A stretch of 64,000 nucleotides of DNA. Origin: Paraconexibacter algicola (GTDB lineage: Bacteria; Actinomycetota; Thermoleophilia; Solirubrobacterales; Solirubrobacteraceae). Where the stretch lies: the NCBI RefSeq assembly GCF_003044185.1, contig NZ_PYYB01000001.1, positions 310,001-374,000 on the forward strand, written 5' to 3'. The notes under the pieces are model-generated. The model did not search any database. It saw only the letters and a program-made list of their open reading frames with translations, and was not told where the DNA came from. The position numbers were made by a program, and so were the translations under genes. How positions within the stretch are numbered: position 1 is the stretch's first letter; the number at the start of each line of letters is the position of its first letter. This document shows positions 43,903-51,706 of this stretch, piece by piece.

Positions 43903-44952
43903 CTACCAGTGCGTGCCGCGCGTCAGGTTCGCGAACGCGACACCGGTCGTGTTCGCGTTGCCGTCGGCGTCGGTGCCCGGCGCCGCCGCCGCGTCCTCGG
44001 CGGACCGCTCCGCCGCCACCGCCCGCGCCGCGCGGGTGTCCGGGAACATCTTGAAGCCGCGGTTGCGCACCAGGTCCATCGTGTCCGGCGACAGCGTGTC
44101 GATGAACGCCGCCGCGCTGCCGAACGGCGGACCGAGCCGCCGCGGACGGTGCACGATCGCCCGCGTCACCAGCCCGCCCGCCTGCTCGGGCGTCAGCGCC
44201 GGGAACCGCTCGTACATCTTCGTCGGCGCGATCATCGGCGTGCGCACCAGCGGCATGTGGATCGTCGTGAAGCGGACGTTCTCGTCGCGCGTCTCCGCCT
44301 GCAGCGCGTCGCAGAGCGTGTCCAGCGCCGCCTTCGACGCGATGTACGCGCCGAACCGCGGCGTGCGCGTCTGCACCCCCGCCGAGGAGATGTTCACCAC
44401 GTGACCGCCGCGCTGCTCGCGCATCCCCGGCAGCACCCGCAGGATCAGCCGCACGGCCGCGAAGTAGTTCAGCTGCATCGTGCGCTCGTAGTCGTGGAAG
44501 CGGTCGTAGGAGAGCGCCACCGAGCGGCGGATCGACCGGCCCGCGTTGTTGACGAGCACGTCGACCGTGCCGTGGTCGGCGAGCACCGACTCCATCAGCG
44601 CGTCGATCGCGTCGAAGTCCGAGAGGTCGCAGGACCGCGGGTCCGCGGTCCCGCCCGCCGCCTCGATCTCCGTGGCGAGCGCCTGGAGCTTGTCGAGCGA
44701 GCGCGCGACGATCACGACCTTGCCGCCCGCCGCGCCGAGCTGCCGCGCCGTCTCCTCGCCGATGCCCGAGGAGGCGCCCGTCACGAGGATCGTCCGGTCG
44801 CGCACCGCGTCCTGCACGGAGCCCGCGCCACGCAGCAGGTCCATCGGCCGCAGCACGAGCGGACGGTTGGAGAGGTCGTTGACGAGCCCGACGGGCTTCG
44901 CGGCGAGCGCCGCGAGCTCCCTCAGGCCCGGGATGGGGGGAAGGCCGGCCAT
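43903..44952 (-). CDS. Short-chain dehydrogenase/reductase with N-terminal extension
   Basis: A 349-residue SDR. About 55 residues (AGLPPIPGLRELAALAAKPV, LRPMDLLRGAGS) precede the Rossmann motif TGASSGIG. NNAGRSIRRS and the catalytic region GAYIASKAALDTLCDAL (Tyr/Lys) follow. The C-terminal tail is Ala-rich after RNRGFKMFPDTRAARAV. This form resembles actinobacterial SDRs fused by context to lipid genes and sometimes annotated from acyl reductases. TAGGCT lies 8 nt before ATG 44952; the divergent hydrolase shares this promoter region. Confidence 0.9.
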   Translation of the reverse strand: MAGLPPIPGLRELAALAAKPVGLVNDLSNRPLVLRPMDLLRGAGSVQDAVRDRTILVTGASSGIGEETARQLGAAGGKVVIVARSLDKLQALATEIEAAGGTADPRSCDLSDFDAIDALMESVLADHGTVDVLVNNAGRSIRRSVALSYDRFHDYERTMQLNYFAAVRLILRVLPGMREQRGGHVVNISSAGVQTRTPRFGAYIASKAALDTLCDALQAETRDENVRFTTIHMPLVRTPMIAPTKMYERFPALTPEQAGGLVTRAIVHRPRRLGPPFGSAAAFIDTLSPDTMDLVRNRGFKMFPDTRAARAVAAERSAEDAAAAPGTDADGNANTTGVAFANLTRGTHW

Positions 44953-44960
44953 GGTCGCGC

Positions 44961-45013
44961 AGCCTACGCGAAGAACGCCGACGTTCACAGTGGTTCCTAC
45001 ACAGCAGTAGCAT
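44961..45013. promoter_or_regulatory. Divergent leaderless-type promoters
   Basis: Leftward TAGGCT (complement of 44961-44966) is 8 nt before ATG 44952. Rightward TTCACA (44985-44990) and TAGCAT (45008-45013), 17 nt apart, lie 6 nt before ATG 45020. Confidence 0.45.
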
Positions 45014-45019
45014 TCCCGC

Positions 45020-45874
45020 ATGCCCGAGATCACCCCCGCGCTCTACCGCGCCGGCAGCGGCGAGCCCGTCGTCCTGCTGCACGGCTTCACCGGTACCTGG
45101 AAGCACTGGCGCCCCGTGCTGGGCGAGCTCGTCGCCCGCTACGAGGTCATCGCCCCGACGCTCGCCGGGCACCACGGCGGCCCCGCCTTCGAGGCCGACG
45201 AGCTGACGCTCGAGGCCGCCGCCGACCACCTCTGCGGCCACCTCGACGACATCGGCGTCGGCACCGCCCACCTCGTCGGCAACAGCATGGGCGGCGCCCT
45301 CGCGATCGAGCTCGCCAAGCGCGGCCGCGCGCGCAGCGTCGTCGCGCTCGCCCCCGGCGGCGGCTGGGAGCCCGGCCACGCCGAGTCGCAGCGCCTCGCC
45401 CGGTTCTTCGCGCGCACGATCAAGCTCTCGCAGGCGGCGGCCCCCCGCGCCCCGCAGGTCATGCGCCGCCCCGGCAGCCGCCGGCTCGCGCTGCGCGACG
45501 TCATGCGCCACGGCGAGCTCGTGCAGCCCGCCGACGCCGTCGAGCTCCTGCGCGACTCGCTCGGCTGCACCGTCAGCGACCGCGTCATCACCGCCCTGCA
45601 GGCCGGCACCCCGGTGCTCAAGGAGCTCGGGCAGGTCAGCGCCCCCGTCCTCCTGGCCTGGCCGCAGCACGACCGCATCCTGCCGCTGCCGCTGCACTCG
45701 CCGCGGCTGCGCCGCGAGATCCCCGGCAACGAGTTCCGCGTCCTGCCCGGCTGCGGTCACGTGCCGATGTGGGACGACTCCCGGCTCGTCGTCGACACGA
45801 TCGTCGAGTGGGTCGACCGGCACACGCCGGCCGCCGGCGATCAGCCCGAGACCCTGGCCGCCAGCACCGCGTAG
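45020..45874 (+). CDS. Alpha/beta hydrolase
   Basis: A 284-residue alpha/beta hydrolase. VVLLHGFTGTWKHWRPVL supplies the oxyanion hole, VGNSMGGALAIELAKRG the nucleophile Ser near 92, LAWPQHDRILPLP the acid, and GCGHVPMWDDS the His. No signal peptide. It resembles lipases/esterases and meta-cleavage hydrolases of actinobacteria. The last 34 nt overlap the 3' end of the convergent CHAP gene. Confidence 0.9.
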   Translation: MPEITPALYRAGSGEPVVLLHGFTGTWKHWRPVLGELVARYEVIAPTLAGHHGGPAFEADELTLEAAADHLCGHLDDIGVGTAHLVGNSMGGALAIELAKRGRARSVVALAPGGGWEPGHAESQRLARFFARTIKLSQAAAPRAPQVMRRPGSRRLALRDVMRHGELVQPADAVELLRDSLGCTVSDRVITALQAGTPVLKELGQVSAPVLLAWPQHDRILPLPLHSPRLRREIPGNEFRVLPGCGHVPMWDDSRLVVDTIVEWVDRHTPAAGDQPETLAASTA

Positions 45875-46389
45875 CGCAGGCCGCGGGTCTTCAGCCGCAC
45901 GGTGTGGGAGATGTTCCCCTCCACCGTGCGGACCACCCCGCCGCGGGGCGCGCCGCGCACGAGCGCGATGTGCGACGCCTTCAGGCCCGGGCGGAAGGCG
46001 AAGAACAGCAGGTCGCCGGTGCGGACGCTCCCGATCGGGATGCGGCGCAGCCCCCGGCGGCCGGCGACCGCGTCCTCGTAGGAGCGGTCCGGGTCGATCA
46101 GGCGGGCCGACAGCCGCAGGCCCGCGCGCTTGAACGCCTGGTGCACGAACGCGCCGCACCACGGCCGGCACGGCGGCACGCGCAGGCCCATGTCGCGCTG
46201 CCAGCGCGTGATCCGCGACGAGCAGTTCGACGTGCCCGTCTCGCGGTGCCCGTTCTGCGTCACCGCCCAGGCGACCGCCTCGGCACGCACCGACGCGAGG
46301 TCCTGCGCCCCGACCGGCGCGGCGCCCGGCAGGGCGAGAGCCGCGGCCACGAGGGCCAGGGCGAGGGGCAGCGCACGCAACCGCGACAT
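45841..46389 (-). CDS. Secreted CHAP-domain amidase-like protein
   Basis: A 182-residue exported protein. The signal peptide (residues 1-28, LPLALALVAAALALPGAAPV then GA) is followed by a CHAP domain with catalytic Cys78 in WCGAFVHQAF, His140 in SHIALV and Asn159 in VEGNIS. Extra cysteines at 56 and 74 may form a disulfide. CHAP domains cut peptidoglycan peptide bonds. ATG 46389 is supported by TAGCGT 7 nt upstream. Confidence 0.86.
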   Translation of the reverse strand: MSRLRALPLALALVAAALALPGAAPVGAQDLASVRAEAVAWAVTQNGHRETGTSNCSSRITRWQRDMGLRVPPCRPWCGAFVHQAFKRAGLRLSARLIDPDRSYEDAVAGRRGLRRIPIGSVRTGDLLFFAFRPGLKASHIALVRGAPRGGVVRTVEGNISHTVRLKTRGLRYAVLAARVSG

Positions 46390-46396
46390 GGGCCGC

Positions 46397-46402
46397 ACGC
46401 TA
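46397..46402 (-). promoter_or_regulatory. -10-like TAGCGT before the CHAP gene
   Basis: Ends 7 nt before ATG 46389 and favours it over an in-frame GTG at 46398. Confidence 0.4.
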
Positions 46403-46419
46403 CTGGAGGGGTGCGGCCG

Positions 46420-46908
46420 TCAGCGCCGGCGGGCGCGGAAGAACGCGCGCAGCAGCTCCGCGCACTCGTCCGCCAGCACGCCGCCGACGACCTCGGGCCG
46501 GTGGTTGAGCGCCGGCTGGTCGAGCACGTCGAGGACCGAGCCCGCCGCGCCCGCCTTCGGATCGGTGCAGCCGTAGACCACGCGCGGGATCCGGCTCAGG
46601 ACGATCGCGCCCGCGCACATCGCGCACGGCTCGAGCGTCACGTAGAGCGTCGCGTCGAGCACCCGCCACGAGCCGAGCGCCGCCGCCGCGCGCCGCAGCG
46701 CCAGGACCTCGGCGTGCGCGGTCGGGTCCTCGTGCAGTTCGCGCTCGTTGTGGGCGGCCGCCAGGAGCGTGCCGTCGTGCGCCAGGACGACCGCGCCGAT
46801 CGGCACGTCGTCGTGCTCGAGGGCCCGGCGGGCCTCGTCGATCGCCAGGCGCATGCCGGGCGCAGGGTCGGGTGCAGGGGCGACGGGGTCCACGGGATGC
46901 GTCATCAT
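46420..46908 (-). CDS. tadA: tRNA-specific adenosine deaminase TadA
   Basis: A 162-residue cytidine-deaminase-fold protein that converts A34 to inosine in tRNA-Arg(ACG). The zinc site is complete: HAE at 65-67 and PCAMC at 94-98, with the family's DVPIGAVV before them and IPRVVYGCTDPKAGAAG after. An Asn in AAHNERE contacts the tRNA. It is the housekeeping enzyme by motif. Confidence 0.94.
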   Translation of the reverse strand: MMTHPVDPVAPAPDPAPGMRLAIDEARRALEHDDVPIGAVVLAHDGTLLAAAHNERELHEDPTAHAEVLALRRAAAALGSWRVLDATLYVTLEPCAMCAGAIVLSRIPRVVYGCTDPKAGAAGSVLDVLDQPALNHRPEVVGGVLADECAELLRAFFRARRR

Positions 46909-46981
46909 CGCTCAGGCCGCACAACTCCGGCAGGCGCGCGCTGTTGGGAGAGGTGCCGTCTCCCTGCCGGTCCAGCGCCCG

Positions 46982-48340
46982 ATGCCCTTCCCGCCCCGCC
47001 CCTCCGTCCCTCGCGCCCGCCGCCTCGCGGTCGCCGCCGCGACCCTCGGGGCGGTCGCGCTGACCGGCCCCGTCGCCGGCGCGCACGCGGTCGAGACCGT
47101 GCCCGGGGAGATCGTCGTCAAGGAGCACCCGACCGGGATGCTCGCGCGCGCGGCGACCCGGGCGCAGACCGCGCACCGGGTGATCCGCGTCACCGACGTC
47201 GACCGGGCGCTGCGCGCCGTGCGCCGACGGTCCTCGGTCGTCTACGCGGTCCCCAACGTGAAGGCCCGCGCCGCGGCGCTCGTGCCCAACGACCCGGGCC
47301 GCGGCACCACCGCCGGCGGCTGGCAGCGCGTGCAGTGGAACTTCGTCGGTCCCTTCTCCGTCAACGCCCCCGAGGCGTGGGCGAACCTCGCCGCCGTGAA
47401 GCGCAGCGGCGGGCGCGGCGTCACCGTCGCCGTGCTCGACACCGGGGTCGCGTACCGCGCGAAGGGCACGTACCTGAAGTCCCCCGACCTGCGCACCGAC
47501 CAGTTCGTGCGCGGCTACGACTTCGTCGACCGCGACCCCTACCCGTACGACCGCAACGGGCACGGCACCCACGTCGCGTCGACGATCGCCGAGGCGACGA
47601 ACAACGGGATCGGCCTCACCGGCCTGGCGTACGGGGCGCGGATCATGCCGATCCGCGTGCTCGACGACCAGGGCGAGGGCGACGCCAGCGACATCGCCGA
47701 CGGGATCCGCTTCGCGGCCCGCCGCGGCGCGCAGGTCATCAACCTCAGCCTCGAGTTCTCCAGCGACGTGCGGGCCGCGCAGATCCCCGAGATGCTCGAC
47801 GCGATCCGCTACGCGCACAGCAAGGGCGCGGTCGTCGTCGGGGCCTCCGGCAACGAGGGCCACCGCGCGATCGCGTACCCCGCGCGCGCGTCGAACGTGA
47901 TCTCGGTCGGGGCGACCACCGAGCACGGCTGCCTGTCGGACTTCTCGAACGTCGGCGCGGGCCTGGACCTCGTGGCGCCCGGTGGCGGCGCGGACGCGCA
48001 GCTGCTGGACGACCCCAACTGCAAGGACGACGCCAAGCCCGGCCGCGACATCTTCCAGGTGACGCTGCAGGGCCGTCAGCGGCGCAGCTTCGGCCTGCCC
48101 AGCGACTACGAGGGCACGTCGATGGCGACCCCGCACGTGTCGGCGACCGCGGCGCTCGTGATCGCCTCAGGCGTGCTGGGCCCGTCCCCGAGCCCGGCGC
48201 GGATCGAGCGGCACCTGAAGGCGACGGCGACCGACCTCGGGGCGCCCGGGGTCGACGAGCGCTACGGCCACGGGCTGCTGAACGCGGCGAAGGCGACGCA
48301 GCCGGTGCTGCCGCAGCCCGCGGCGACGCCGGGCACGTAG
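46982..48340 (+). CDS. Subtilisin-like (S8) serine protease, secreted
   Basis: A 452-residue exported protease. A signal peptide ends near residue 36 (AVALTGPVAGAHA), then a propeptide-like region of about 80 residues precedes the catalytic domain. The triad is Asp153 (AVLDTG), His194 (NGHGTHVAS) and Ser380 (GTSMATPH), with the oxyanion Asn in GASGNEG. Two Cys (HGCLSD and DPNCKDD) may pair. No extra domain follows. ATG 46982 gives the whole signal peptide. A hairpin follows the stop codon. Confidence 0.93.
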   Translation: MPFPPRPSVPRARRLAVAAATLGAVALTGPVAGAHAVETVPGEIVVKEHPTGMLARAATRAQTAHRVIRVTDVDRALRAVRRRSSVVYAVPNVKARAAALVPNDPGRGTTAGGWQRVQWNFVGPFSVNAPEAWANLAAVKRSGGRGVTVAVLDTGVAYRAKGTYLKSPDLRTDQFVRGYDFVDRDPYPYDRNGHGTHVASTIAEATNNGIGLTGLAYGARIMPIRVLDDQGEGDASDIADGIRFAARRGAQVINLSLEFSSDVRAAQIPEMLDAIRYAHSKGAVVVGASGNEGHRAIAYPARASNVISVGATTEHGCLSDFSNVGAGLDLVAPGGGADAQLLDDPNCKDDAKPGRDIFQVTLQGRQRRSFGLPSDYEGTSMATPHVSATAALVIASGVLGPSPSPARIERHLKATATDLGAPGVDERYGHGLLNAAKATQPVLPQPAATPGT

Positions 48341-48354
48341 CGGCGGTCGGGACG

Positions 48355-48373
48355 CCGCCGCCCACGGCGGCGG
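48355..48373. terminator. Hairpin between convergent protease and GGDEF-like genes
   Basis: CCGCCGCC-CAC-GGCGGCGG, perfect 8-bp arms with a 3-nt loop. Confidence 0.5.
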
Positions 48374-48381
48374 ACGGGGCG

Positions 48382-48912
48382 TCAGACGGCCAGCGCGGAG
48401 GCGCCGGCGCGCGAGAACTGCGCGAGCTTGCGCGCGGCCCGCCGGGAGGCGTCCTCGAGCGGCTCGGCGGCGCGGACGGCGGCGACGGCCGCGGTCACGG
48501 CGACAGCCGGGCCGGCCAGGCCGCGCAGCGCCTCGACCCGCTCGAACGCGGCGTCGAGCCCGCTGCCGGGCAGGAGCACGCCGATGGTGCCCGCGTCGAT
48601 GGCGACGAGGTGCTCGTCGACGGCGAGCGCGCCGCGCCAGACGCGGACGAGGTCGACGACCGACGGGGCGGGCGCGGGACGGCGGCGCAGCCGGGAGCTG
48701 CGGGCCTCGGCGCGCAGCAGCACGACGGCGACGGGCGCGTCGGCGCACAGAGCGCGCTCGACGGCGGCCTCGGCGCTCGTGGTCCACGGCGTCGTGCGGG
48801 CGGGCGGCCGCAGCGCGACGACCTCCGCGGTCGCCGACGACGAGCCGCGCTCCCGGAGCCCCGGGCGCGTCGCGGTGAACCCCTGCCTGACCGTCACTGC
48901 CATGCCCGACAT
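48382..48912 (-). CDS. Degenerate GGDEF-like protein
   Basis: A 176-residue protein. Its second half has the outline of a GGDEF domain: LVRVWRGALAVDEHLVAIDA, then GTIGVLLPGSGLDAAFERVE and a following helix. The position of the GGDEF signature reads IDAGT, so cyclase activity is not expected. The first 80 residues have no recognised motif. It may bind a nucleotide or protein. The upstream gap holds two separate inverted repeats. Starts at 48912 or 48903 are both possible. Confidence 0.6.
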   Translation of the reverse strand: MSGMAVTVRQGFTATRPGLRERGSSSATAEVVALRPPARTTPWTTSAEAAVERALCADAPVAVVLLRAEARSSRLRRRPAPAPSVVDLVRVWRGALAVDEHLVAIDAGTIGVLLPGSGLDAAFERVEALRGLAGPAVAVTAAVAAVRAAEPLEDASRRAARKLAQFSRAGASALAV

Positions 48913-48927
48913 GGTGCGACAGGCAGT

Positions 48928-48951
48928 GCGGTTCGACACTCCCCGAACCGC
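48928..48951. promoter_or_regulatory. Inverted repeat GCGGTTCG-N8-CGAACCGC
   Basis: Perfect 8-bp arms, 16 bp before the GGDEF-like gene start. It could be an operator or a hairpin in the leader. Confidence 0.4.
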
Positions 48952-48996
48952 AGGGTCCACCGGACCACGTGGCCTCACCCGGTCGACCAACGGGCC

Positions 48997-49012
48997 TCGT
49001 CCGATCGGACGA
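48997..49012. promoter_or_regulatory. 16-bp perfect palindrome
   Basis: TCGTCCGATCGGACGA lies in the 148-nt gap between the universal stress protein stop and the GGDEF-like gene. No further genes fit in this gap. Confidence 0.4.
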
Positions 49013-49060
49013 CCCCTCGCTCCCCCCGACCGGGAGAGACCCGTCGACTTTCCGGTGTTT

Positions 49061-49507
49061 TCAGCTGGTGCGCACGATCAGGACGCTGCACGGGGCGTGG
49101 TGGCTCACCTTGTTGGGCACCGAGCCCAGCAGGAACCGCTTCGCCCCGGTCATGCCCTTGTTGCCCACCACGATGAGGTCCGAGTCGAGCTCCTCGGCGA
49201 CGTCGAGGATCGCGTCGGCCGGGTCGCCCTGACGGGCGTGGACCCGCACCTCGGGCACGCCGGCCGCCCGGGCCTCGTCGGCGGCCGCGTCGAGCGTCGC
49301 GTCGACGTCCTCCCGCGGGGTCACCATCCACTGCAGATCCCCGGGCACCTGCTGCTTCTCCTCGCGCAGCCGCTGCTCGGACACCGGCTCGTACGCGCTC
49401 ACGATCTCCAGCGTGGCCTTCAGCTCGGCGGCCAGCGCGACCGCGCGGGCCACGGCCTTCTTGGCGGTGTCGGACCCGTCGGTCCCGACGACGATCGAAG
49501 TGAACAT
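49061..49507 (-). CDS. Universal stress protein (UspA family)
   Basis: A 148-residue Usp with the ATP-binding pattern: SIVVGTDGSDTAKKAVARAV at the N-terminus, and the GxxG(9)GS element VVGNKGMTGAKRFLLGSVPN followed by CSVLIVR at the end. ATP-binding Usps act in dormancy and stress. TAGGCT ends 6 nt before ATG 49507, so the message is probably leaderless. Confidence 0.93.
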   Translation of the reverse strand: MFTSIVVGTDGSDTAKKAVARAVALAAELKATLEIVSAYEPVSEQRLREEKQQVPGDLQWMVTPREDVDATLDAAADEARAAGVPEVRVHARQGDPADAILDVAEELDSDLIVVGNKGMTGAKRFLLGSVPNKVSHHAPCSVLIVRTS

Positions 49508-49513
49508 GGGCCC

Positions 49514-49519
49514 AGCCTA
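49514..49519 (-). promoter_or_regulatory. -10-like TAGGCT before the universal stress protein gene
   Basis: Ends 6 nt before ATG 49507. Confidence 0.4.
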
Positions 49520-49606
49520 ACCGCAACGCACCGGCCCGCGGGTGCGCCGACGCACACTCCCTCCGAGGGTCCCGGACCGCCCGGTGCTGTGGCAGGCTCT
49601 GCGGCT

Positions 49607-50389
49607 GTGCTGGACCTCCACTGCCACATCCTGCCCGGGATCGACGACGGGCCGCCGACGATGGACGACACGCTCGAACTCGCCCGGGCCCACGTCGCGG
49701 CGGGCACCTCGCTGGTGGTCGCGACCTCCCACGTCAGCTGGGACCACCCGGACAACGGCGCGCGGCTCCTGGGGCCGCTGGTCGAGCTCGTCCGCACGCG
49801 GCTCGCCGCCGCCGCGATCCCGCTGGAGATCCGCCCCGGCGCCGAGGTCGCCCTGACGCGCGTGGAGGCGCTCGACGACCCCGAGCTGCAGGCGCTGCGC
49901 CTGGGCGGCGGCCCGTGGCTGCTGCTCGAGTGCCCGTTCACGCCCAGCAGCGCCGGCTTCGACGCCGTCATCGACGACCTCCTCGCCCGCGGGCACCGGC
50001 TGCTCCTCGCCCACCCGGAGCGCTGCCCCGCCTTCCACCGCGAGCCCGAGCGGCTCGAGCACTACGTCCGCCGGGGCCTGCTGACCTCGATGACCGCGGG
50101 CGCGTTCGTCGGGCGCTTCGGCTCCACCGTGCAGGAGGTGGCGACCACGTTCCTACGGCGCGGGCTCGTGCACAGCGTCGCCAGCGACGCGCACGACCTC
50201 ACCCGCCGCCCGCCCGGGATCGAGGAGCCGCTCACGCGGGCCGGGCTCGACCCGCAGCTCGTCCGCTGGCTCGGCCACGACGTGCCGCGCGCGATCCTCG
50301 ACGGCACCCCCGTCCCGTCCGCCCCCGTGCCCTTCGACGCCACCCCGCCACGGCGGGGCCTGCGCGGCCGGCTCAGACGAGCTTCGTGA
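49607..50389 (+). CDS. CpsB/YwqE-like PHP-family tyrosine phosphatase
   Basis: A 260-residue metal-dependent phosphatase of the bacterial capsule-regulating type. The PHP metal ligands are visible: DLHCHILPGIDDGPPTMDDT at the start, VVATSHV for the second site, LLLAHPERCPAF for the third, and SVASDAHDLTRRPPG for the last. Such proteins dephosphorylate the bacterial tyrosine kinase controlling polysaccharide export. No kinase (Wzc/CpsD) is visible in the window. GTG 49607 gives the family's usual start at the metal motif. It opens the rightward glycan island. Confidence 0.9.
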   Translation: MLDLHCHILPGIDDGPPTMDDTLELARAHVAAGTSLVVATSHVSWDHPDNGARLLGPLVELVRTRLAAAAIPLEIRPGAEVALTRVEALDDPELQALRLGGGPWLLLECPFTPSSAGFDAVIDDLLARGHRLLLAHPERCPAFHREPERLEHYVRRGLLTSMTAGAFVGRFGSTVQEVATTFLRRGLVHSVASDAHDLTRRPPGIEEPLTRAGLDPQLVRWLGHDVPRAILDGTPVPSAPVPFDATPPRRGLRGRLRRAS

Positions 50390-50459
50390 CCGCGATCACC
50401 ATGCCGGCGAGCACGAAGACGACGATGAGCACCTGCATCCAGATCCAGAACGGGGACAC
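50373..50459 (-). CDS. Candidate 28-residue membrane peptide
   Basis: GTG 50459 opens a 28-codon frame, VSPFWIWMQVLIVVFVLAGM then VIAVTKLV, a single hydrophobic helix with aromatic residues at one end and Lys at the other. TACCCT (complement of 50466-50471) lies 6 nt before the GTG, the leaderless spacing used by many genes here. Its 3' end overlaps the CpsB-like gene by 17 nt on the opposite strand. No homologue is known to me. Confidence 0.45.
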   Translation of the reverse strand: MSPFWIWMQVLIVVFVLAGMVIAVTKLV

Positions 50460-50465
50460 CCCGTG

Positions 50466-50471
50466 AGGGTA
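50466..50471 (-). promoter_or_regulatory. -10-like TACCCT before the 28-residue frame
   Basis: Ends 6 nt before GTG 50459; this is the main support for that gene. Confidence 0.3.
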
Positions 50472-50473
50472 CC

Positions 50474-51706
50474 GTGAGCCGACGGCGTCTCAGCGCCTGC
50501 CTGATCACCCAGGACGAGGAGGAGCGGCTCCCCGCCGCGCTCGCATCGCTCGCGTTCTGCGACGAGATCGTCGTCGTCGACTCGGGGTCCACCGACCGCA
50601 CCGTCGAGCTCGCCCGCGCCGCCGGCGCCACCGTCGTCCACAACCCGTGGCCCGGGTTCGCCCGGCAGCGCAACGTCGCGCTGCGCCACGCCACCGGCGA
50701 CTGGGTCGTCGAGATCGACGCCGACGAGCGCGTGACCCCCGAGCTCGCCGCCGAGCTGCGCGCCTTCCTCGACCACCCCACCCTGCCCGACCGCTTTCCG
50801 CTGCTGTCGCTGCCGCGCCGCAACCGCTTCCTCGGCGGCTGGCTGCGCGACTCGATGAAGTACCCGAGCTACTGCCGGCGGATGTTCGCCCTCGGCGTCT
50901 ACGAGCACGACGAGACGCGCACCGTGCACGAGGAGGTCGTGCCGACCACACCCGCGTGGGCGGCCCGCGGCGACATCACGCACGAGCTCGCCGGCACGTG
51001 GCGCGAGGCGCTGCGCGACACCTGGGCCTACGCGAAGCTCGACGCCGCCCAGTTCCGCCCGCAGCTCTCCGTCACGGCGCTCGTGCGCGGCGTCGTGCTG
51101 CGACCGCTGGTGAAGGCCGCCTACCGGCTGACGCTCGACGGCGGCTGGCGCGACGGCTGGCGCGGAGCGGCGCGGATCGCCCTGGACACCGGGACCGACG
51201 CCGCCGTGTGGCTCCTCGCGGCCCGCGCGGCGCGGCGCACCGGGCCGGACGGTGCGGCCGACGCGACCGCCGGCCACTACAGCGAGCGGTTCCCCGCCGT
51301 GTCCGCCGTCCGGGTCGTCGGGGTCGCGACCAGCGCCGGCGGTGCGCAGCGCGTCACCGCCTGGCTCGCGCAGGCGGCCGCGGCGGGCGCCGACGCCACG
51401 CTCCTGGTGCCACCGTCCGTCGCGCCCGTCGACCTCGACGCCGCCGCCCCGCCCTGGGTCCGTGACGCCGTCCGCGTGCAGGCGCTCGCCGGACGCGGGC
51501 CCGTCGCGATCGGGCGCGCCCTGGACCGCGAGGAGCAGGTCCGCCCCGTCGAGCTCGTCGTCGCCGCCGACGACGCCCGACGGGCCACCCGGCTCGCCCT
51601 GCGGCTCGTCGCACGCGGCCCCGCGGCCGGGGACCTGGACGCGCCCGCCGCGCCGCAGGTCATGTCCGCGCGGCCCGCTGCCGACATCCAGACGACATGG
51701 CGATGA
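50474..51706 (+). CDS. Family 2 glycosyltransferase (WaaE/LpsE-like) with extra C-terminal domain
   Basis: A 410-residue GT-A glycosyltransferase. LSACLITQDEEERLPAALAS, EIVVVDSGSTDRTVELARAA, GFARQRNVALRHATGDWVVE and the metal-binding DADER are the family core (residues 1-110). Around 90-190 come LPRRNRFLGGWLRDSMKYP and an HDE-rich stretch as in LPS-core transferases. After about 260, a further segment (VRVVGVATSAGGAQRVTAWL and onward) has no family I know but recurs in the paralogue at 52767. The 3' end overlaps the acyltransferase gene by 10 nt. Confidence 0.9.
   Translation: MSRRRLSACLITQDEEERLPAALASLAFCDEIVVVDSGSTDRTVELARAAGATVVHNPWPGFARQRNVALRHATGDWVVEIDADERVTPELAAELRAFLDHPTLPDRFPLLSLPRRNRFLGGWLRDSMKYPSYCRRMFALGVYEHDETRTVHEEVVPTTPAWAARGDITHELAGTWREALRDTWAYAKLDAAQFRPQLSVTALVRGVVLRPLVKAAYRLTLDGGWRDGWRGAARIALDTGTDAAVWLLAARAARRTGPDGAADATAGHYSERFPAVSAVRVVGVATSAGGAQRVTAWLAQAAAAGADATLLVPPSVAPVDLDAAAPPWVRDAVRVQALAGRGPVAIGRALDREEQVRPVELVVAADDARRATRLALRLVARGPAAGDLDAPAAPQVMSARPAADIQTTWR

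Noticed and set aside
46946-46964. GGGAGA-N7-TCTCCC in the gap between tadA and the protease gene as a riboswitch or attenuator
   Set aside because: It is a single short stem with no recognisable aptamer, and the gap is only 73 nt. It may be a simple leader hairpin.
43909-49176. A very long open frame (over 1,700 codons) on the plus strand across several genes
   Set aside because: It lies antisense or out of frame to well-supported genes (SDR, CHAP, TadA, protease) and its translation is Arg/Pro/Ala-rich low-complexity sequence, as expected from GC-rich third positions.
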